Shown here: piece after piece, positions 60,160-64,000 of the stretch
How positions within the stretch are numbered: position 1 is the first letter of the stretch
Layout of the letters: each line of letters starts with the position of its first letter
Assembly (NCBI GenBank): GCA_013289985.1
Contig: JABCYW010000002.1
Location: 62,001 to 126,000, forward strand
DNA from: Betaproteobacteria bacterium
GTDB lineage: Bacteria > Pseudomonadota > Gammaproteobacteria > Burkholderiales > Burkholderiaceae_C
Reading direction: 5' to 3'
DNA length: 64,000 nt
The notes under the pieces: generated by a model
Databases searched by the model: none
The model's input: the letters and a program-made list of their open reading frames with translations, nothing else
Told to the model about the DNA's origin: nothing
Program-made: the position numbers and the translations under genes

Positions 60160-60872
60160 TCTGCGGGCTCCTGCGTGCCGGCCGCGGCCGGCCCCGCAGG
60201 GCTCGCAGGGTTGGACGGCGACGGCGTGGCCGCCGGCACCTTGGACATCAGCGACGACAGCAGCGGATTGAGCTGCGGCGGTCGCGGGGCCTTGGGGCGC
60301 GGCGGCCTGGCGTGGATCCTGATCATCGCCTTGTCCATCTCGCCCGCCAGCAGCAGGTCCAGCGCTTTCAGGCTGTCGTCGACATTCTTCTCGATAAGCT
60401 CGCGTTCGGCGGCGGGCGGCTTGCGCAGCACGTAGGCGGCCACCTCGTTGCGATCGCCCGGATGGCCGATGCCCAGGCGCAGGCGCCAGAAGTCGCCGGT
60501 GCCCAGCTGCGCCTGGATGTCCTTCAGCCCGTTGTGCCCGCCGTTGCCGCCGCCCTTCTTGAGCTTCATCTGGCCGGGCGGGATGTCGAGCTCGTCGTGC
60601 ACCACCAGGATCTCGTCGGGCAGGATCTTGAAGAAGCGCGCGAGCGGCGCCACGGCCTTGCCCGACAGGTTCATGTAGGTGAGCGGCTGCTGCAGCCACA
60701 CCGGGCCCTCGGGCCGGTTCACGCGCGCGACGAAGCCGTGGTATTTCGGGTCGTGCGCCAGCGCGCCCTTGAGCTGGCGCACCGCGCCGTCCACCCACCA
60801 GAAGCCCGCGTTGTGGCGCGTGTCCTCGTATTCCGCCCCGGGGTTGCCGAGGCCGACGATCAATCGAATCAT
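60156..60872 (-). CDS. pth: Peptidyl-tRNA hydrolase
   Basis: 238-residue cytoplasmic esterase that recycles peptidyl-tRNA. The N-terminal [21 protein letters not shown] (catalytic His near residue 20), [17 protein letters not shown] (about 58-74), [11 protein letters not shown] (about 91-101) and [15 protein letters not shown] (about 105-119) motifs are all present. The conserved domain ends near residue 190; about 45 residues of Pro/Ala-rich tail follow, not found in E. coli Pth. ATG 60872 is standard. The stop overlaps the next hypothetical gene. Confidence 0.95.
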   Translation of the reverse strand: MIRLIVGLGNPGAEYEDTRHNAGFWWVDGAVRQLKGALAHDPKYHGFVARVNRPEGPVWLQQPLTYMNLSGKAVAPLARFFKILPDEILVVHDELDIPPGQMKLKKGGGNGGHNGLKDIQAQLGTGDFWRLRLGIGHPGDRNEVAAYVLRKPPAAERELIEKNVDDSLKALDLLLAGEMDKAMIRIHARPPRPKAPRPPQLNPLLSSLMSKVPAATPSPSNPASPAGPAAAGTQEPAE

Positions 60873-60879
60873 CCCCGGA

Positions 60880-61812
60880 TTATCCGACGTCGTCCGTCCA
60901 GATCAGCGACGCGATCTTCCAGTCGCGCGCCGTGCGCACGAACTGCAGCGCCTTCGTGCCGCCGCCCACGAAAGGCACGCCGTCCAGCGTGCCGCGCTTG
61001 GCGTAGCGCAGCCAGCGCTGCGCGATGGCGCCCTGGATCTCGGTGCGCGACCCGGTCTCGTGTTCCTCGAAATCGACCAGGCGTCCGCCCGCGAGCAGCT
61101 CGGCGCGCGGCGCGATGAAGCCGTGCAGGTCGGTGGTGGTGACGGTGCCCAGCGCGTCGGCCACGCGCACGGTGGCGTCGAGCATGAAGTAGTGCGGCAG
61201 CGCGGGCAGGGTGGGGATGGCGCCGTCGCGGTTGGTGAACGCGGCGAGGAAGCGGCGCGTCAGCGCTTCGATCTGGGCGCGGTCGTCGCCGGGCTCCAGG
61301 CGCGGCGACTTGAACACCCAGGTGTCGTAGTCGTTGCCCACCAGCCGCGTGATGCCTGCGTCGCGCAGGCCGATGCGCTGCAGCACGCCGGCCGACGGCG
61401 CGTTGTCGGGGCCGGTGATGCCCCAGACCTCGGGCAGGCCCAGCACGTCGTGGGCATAGCGCACGCAGGCGGCGGCCGCCTCGTGCGCGTAACCCTGGCC
61501 GCGGAACGCGGGCATCAGCGCGTAGCCGACGTCGACCTCCATCAGCGTGTCGCGCTTGACCAGGCCGCACATGCCCAGCAACGCGCCGTCGGACTTGCGC
61601 TCCACCGCCCAGAAGCCGAAGCCCGCGCGTCCGTAATTGGCCGTGTGGCGTGTCGCGATCCAGGCGAGCGCCTGGCGTCGCGTGCGCACGTTGCGCTGCC
61701 CGATGTTGGCGAGCCAGCCGGGGTCGTTGAGCAGGGCGCGCAGGAAGTCGGCGTCGGTGTCGGTGGCGGTGAACCAGCGCAGGCGCAGTCGGTCGGTCTC
61801 GAGGATCAGCAT
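60880..61812 (-). CDS. GNAT N-acetyltransferase fused to an NTF2/SnoaL-like domain
   Basis: 310-residue fusion. Residues 1-175 are a RimJ/RimL-type GNAT domain ([11 protein letters not shown] start, [25 protein letters not shown] acetyl-CoA loop, RIGLRDAG). Residues about 178-305 resemble an NTF2-like/SnoaL domain ([58 protein letters not shown]). The reading frame is continuous, so this is not two overlapping genes. Which molecule is acetylated is unknown. It lies between pth and the LysR gene on the same strand. Confidence 0.85.
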   Translation of the reverse strand: MLILETDRLRLRWFTATDTDADFLRALLNDPGWLANIGQRNVRTRRQALAWIATRHTANYGRAGFGFWAVERKSDGALLGMCGLVKRDTLMEVDVGYALMPAFRGQGYAHEAAAACVRYAHDVLGLPEVWGITGPDNAPSAGVLQRIGLRDAGITRLVGNDYDTWVFKSPRLEPGDDRAQIEALTRRFLAAFTNRDGAIPTLPALPHYFMLDATVRVADALGTVTTTDLHGFIAPRAELLAGGRLVDFEEHETGSRTEIQGAIAQRWLRYAKRGTLDGVPFVGGGTKALQFVRTARDWKIASLIWTDDVG

Positions 61813-61828
61813 GTCGTCTCGTTGATGT

Positions 61829-62779
61829 TCAGGGCTGCAGCAGCGCCGCGCGCGCGCCGGCGATGAGGGCCTGGCCGATCTGCTCCATCAGGCCCGGGCG
61901 GGCGATGGGCGCGCCGGGTTCGGCGGGCGTGTCGGTGCCGGTGCCCAGCTTCCATTGGTGCCAGTACAGCGCGACATCGATGGTCACCTCGGGGCGGATG
62001 GCCACCAGCGCGCCGGCATCCAGGTGGGCGCGCGCGAGCAGTTCGGGGATGACGGCGACGCCCCAGCCCATCACCGCGGCGCGCGCGCCGGCCTCGCTGG
62101 ACGGCACGAAGCGCTCCTGCAGGCGCGGGTCGCGCACGCCCATCGCGCGGGCCACCCACTGCGCCTGCATGTCGTCCTTGCGGTTGAACACGATGAAGGG
62201 CAGGCGCGCGAAGTTCGCCTCGTTCAGCCCGGCGGGCATGGCGTGCTCGATGAAGTCGGGGCTCGCGACGGCGATGTAGCGCATGTGGCCCAGCGGCTGG
62301 CAGGTGCAGCCGCGCAGCGCCATCGAGACCGTGGACACGCAGCCCAGCACCTCGCCCTCGCGGAGGCGGTCGTGCGTGAAGTCCTGGTCGTCGACGATCA
62401 GCTCCAGGCCGTAGCCCTCGCGCTGGCCCGCGTGCACCAGCGCGTCGAGCGCGCCCAGCACCCAGGTGGCCAGGCTGTCGGCGTTGATCGCGATGGGCAG
62501 GCGTTCCTCGCGCGTTGACGCGGCGCCCAGCTCGCGCGCGGCGTCGGCGCGCAGCGCCTGCAGCTGGCGGGCGTAGCGCAGCAGCACCTTGCCCGGCTCG
62601 GTCATGCGCAGCGGGCGCGAGCGCACCACCAGCAGCTGGCCCACCTGCGTCTCGAGCGCGCGCAGGCGCTGCGACACGGCCGACTGCGTGATCGACAGCA
62701 GCTGCGCGGCGCGCTCGAAGCTGCCGGCCTCGGCCAGGGCGGCCAGTGACTCCAGCGCGGCGGGGTCGAGCAGGTTCAT
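61829..62779 (-). CDS. ArgP/LysG-family LysR-type transcriptional regulator
   Basis: 316-residue LysR regulator. The N-terminal winged helix-turn-helix (about 3-62) is ALESLAALAEAGSFERAAQLLSITQSAVSQRLRALETQVG. The effector domain (about 90-290) follows the ArgP/LysG pattern, with INADSLATWVLGAL and FIVFNRKDDMQAQWV. ArgP members sense lysine/arginine and often control argO/lysE exporters; here the divergent partner is alanine dehydrogenase, suggesting control of ald. A dyad lies in the shared 97-base region. Alternatively it regulates an unlinked exporter. Confidence 0.88.
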   Translation of the reverse strand: MNLLDPAALESLAALAEAGSFERAAQLLSITQSAVSQRLRALETQVGQLLVVRSRPLRMTEPGKVLLRYARQLQALRADAARELGAASTREERLPIAINADSLATWVLGALDALVHAGQREGYGLELIVDDQDFTHDRLREGEVLGCVSTVSMALRGCTCQPLGHMRYIAVASPDFIEHAMPAGLNEANFARLPFIVFNRKDDMQAQWVARAMGVRDPRLQERFVPSSEAGARAAVMGWGVAVIPELLARAHLDAGALVAIRPEVTIDVALYWHQWKLGTGTDTPAEPGAPIARPGLMEQIGQALIAGARAALLQP

Positions 62780-62795
62780 AAGTAACGCTACTGTA

Positions 62796-62812
62796 ATCGC
62801 AGCAATTGCGAT
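62796..62812. promoter_or_regulatory. Dyad in the divergent LysR/ald region, candidate operator
   Basis: ATCGCA and TGCGAT form a perfect 6-bp dyad around GCAAT, 17 bp in total. It lies 17 bases before the regulator start and 65 bases before ald, the normal place for a LysR-type recognition site. Spacing is close to, but not exactly, the T-N11-A pattern; binding is inferred. Confidence 0.4.
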
Positions 62813-62876
62813 GCAGCTTCACACTTTCACCAGGCCGGCCTACCCTGGTTCATCAATATCCAGCAGAGGAGACATC

Positions 62877-63992
62877 ATGAGGATCGGCGTTCCGAAGGAG
62901 ATCAAGAACCACGAGTACCGCGTCGGCCTGACGCCGGCCAGCGTGCGCGAGTTCGTCGCACACGGCCACTCGGTGCTGGTGCAGGCGGGTGCCGGCGCGG
63001 CCATCGGGCTGGACGACGCGCAGTACCGCGCGGCCGGCGCCGCGCTGGCCGACTCCGCGCAGGACGTGTTCGCCAGGTCCGACATGATCGTCAAGGTCAA
63101 GGAGCCGCAGCCGCAGGAGTGCGCGATGCTGCGGCCCGGCCAGCTGCTCTACACCTACCTGCACCTGGCGCCGGATCCCGGGCAGACGGCCGCGCTGGTG
63201 AAGTCGGGCGCGGTGTGCGTGGCCTACGAGACCATCACCGGCGTCAACGGCGGCCTGCCGCTGCTCGCGCCGATGAGCGAGGTCGCGGGCCGGATGTCCA
63301 TCCAGGCCGGCGCGGCGCACCTCGAGAAGAGCAAGGGCGGCATGGGCGTGCTGCTGGGCGGCGTGCCGGGCGTCGCGCCGGGCCACGTGGCCATCCTGGG
63401 CGCGGGCGTGGTGGGCACGCACGCGCTGCAGTGCGCGGTGGGCGCGGGCGCGCGGGTGACGGTGCTCGACAAGAACGTCGACCGCCTGCGCCAGCTGGAC
63501 CTGGTGTTCGGCAACCGGATCACGACGCTGTACTCGAACGCGGCCTCCGTCGAGGAGACGGTGCTTGCCGCCGACCTGGTCATCGGCGGCGTGCTGATTC
63601 CCGGCGCGGCCGCGCCCAAGCTCGTCACACGGGAGATGATCTCGCGCATGAGGAAGGGCGCCGTCGTCGTCGACGTGGCCATCGACCAGGGCGGCTGCTT
63701 CGAGACCTCGCGCGCCACCACGCACGCCGAGCCCACCTACGTGGTGGACGGCGTGGTGCACTACTGCGTGGCCAACATGCCCGGCGCGGTGGCGCGCACC
63801 TCCACGTTCGCGCTCAACAACGCCACCATCGGCCCGGGCCTCGCGCTGGCCGACCAGGGCTGGCAGGCGGCGATGCGCGCCAATCCGCACCTGAAGGCCG
63901 GGTTGAACGTGGCGAACGGCAAGGTGACGTTCGAGGCGGTCGCGCAGGCGCTGGGCTACGACTGGACGTCGCCGAACGCGTTGCTGAACTAG
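62877..63992 (+). CDS. ald: Alanine dehydrogenase
   Basis: 371-residue NAD-dependent enzyme that reversibly deaminates L-alanine to pyruvate and ammonia. The N-terminal signature [18 protein letters not shown] (residues 1-18) is diagnostic; substrate-binding Lys and His lie in [11 protein letters not shown] (about 72-82) and YTYLHLAPD (about 92-100). The NAD fold has [22 protein letters not shown] (about 170-191) and [14 protein letters not shown] (about 264-277). AGAGGAG lies before ATG 62877. It is divergent from an ArgP-type regulator that may control it. Confidence 0.96.
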   Translation: MRIGVPKEIKNHEYRVGLTPASVREFVAHGHSVLVQAGAGAAIGLDDAQYRAAGAALADSAQDVFARSDMIVKVKEPQPQECAMLRPGQLLYTYLHLAPDPGQTAALVKSGAVCVAYETITGVNGGLPLLAPMSEVAGRMSIQAGAAHLEKSKGGMGVLLGGVPGVAPGHVAILGAGVVGTHALQCAVGAGARVTVLDKNVDRLRQLDLVFGNRITTLYSNAASVEETVLAADLVIGGVLIPGAAAPKLVTREMISRMRKGAVVVDVAIDQGGCFETSRATTHAEPTYVVDGVVHYCVANMPGAVARTSTFALNNATIGPGLALADQGWQAAMRANPHLKAGLNVANGKVTFEAVAQALGYDWTSPNALLN

Positions 63993-64000
63993 CCGGCTGC

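Overview
The window is high-GC (roughly two thirds G+C by eye), densely packed DNA. Protein families and gene order point to a betaproteobacterium of the order Burkholderiales, most like the Rubrivivax/Leptothrix/Methylibium-type lineages; the genus cannot be fixed from sequence alone. It looks like ordinary chromosome: no rRNA, tRNA, CRISPR array, prophage or classical insertion sequence was seen.

Layout. (1) 1-3365: the 3' part of a dipeptide/oligopeptide ABC importer operon (dppB fragment, dppC, dppD, dppF). (2) 3362-7088: lptM divergent from cyaY, a DJ-1/PfpI-like protein, and mrcA (PBP1A). (3) 7346-12450: the type IV pilus operon pilMNOPQ, in which pilM carries an in-frame TAA. It is followed by an unusual Ig-like lipoprotein and then aroK, aroB and dgt. 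(4) 17054-18143: a REP-associated tyrosine transposase (RAYT) between two 161-bp near-identical palindromic repeats. (5) 18485-24779: gltB-gltD, glutamate synthase. (6) 25066-29209: mlaF-E-D-A-C-B, retrograde phospholipid transport and outer-membrane lipid asymmetry. (7) 29252-34959: central sugar metabolism, with hexR and zwf on the minus strand and tal, pgi and a HAD hydrolase on the plus strand. (8) 35139-43076: accessory block with a lone receiver protein, a minus-strand cluster (GlxA-type regulator, cysteine hydrolase, M14-like DUF2817 protein, M20 amidohydrolase), a molybdopterin oxidoreductase and a lipoprotein aminopeptidase. (9) 43103-47404: lipid-storage genes (PHA-system protein, acyl-CoA-binding protein, WS/DGAT), an odd S26 signal-peptidase homologue, a TPR protein and a TetR regulator. 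(10) 47519-57963: ABC exporter pair, a small membrane protein, BolA-like protein, murA and hisG-D-C-B-H-A-F, with a VapBC-like toxin-antitoxin pair inside the his operon. (11) 58022-63992: rsmD, coaD, fdx, pth, a GNAT fusion protein, an ArgP-type LysR regulator divergent from alanine dehydrogenase.

How the genes work together. Most of the window is housekeeping: envelope building and maintenance (mrcA, murA, mla, lptM), amino-acid and nitrogen metabolism (gltBD, aro, his, ald) and carbon flux through glucose-6-phosphate (zwf, pgi, tal under a probable HexR switch). In Burkholderia-type genomes the mla genes run directly into the ABC exporter, bolA, murA and his genes; here an approximately 18-kb block (29.2-47.5 kb) separates them. 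The main points of interest are the interrupted pilM, the RAYT with its matched repeats, two further palindromic intergenic elements of one apparent family, an S26 peptidase homologue lacking the usual lysine, a pilus-linked lipoprotein with calcium-loop-like motifs, and the toxin-antitoxin pair within hisD-hisC.
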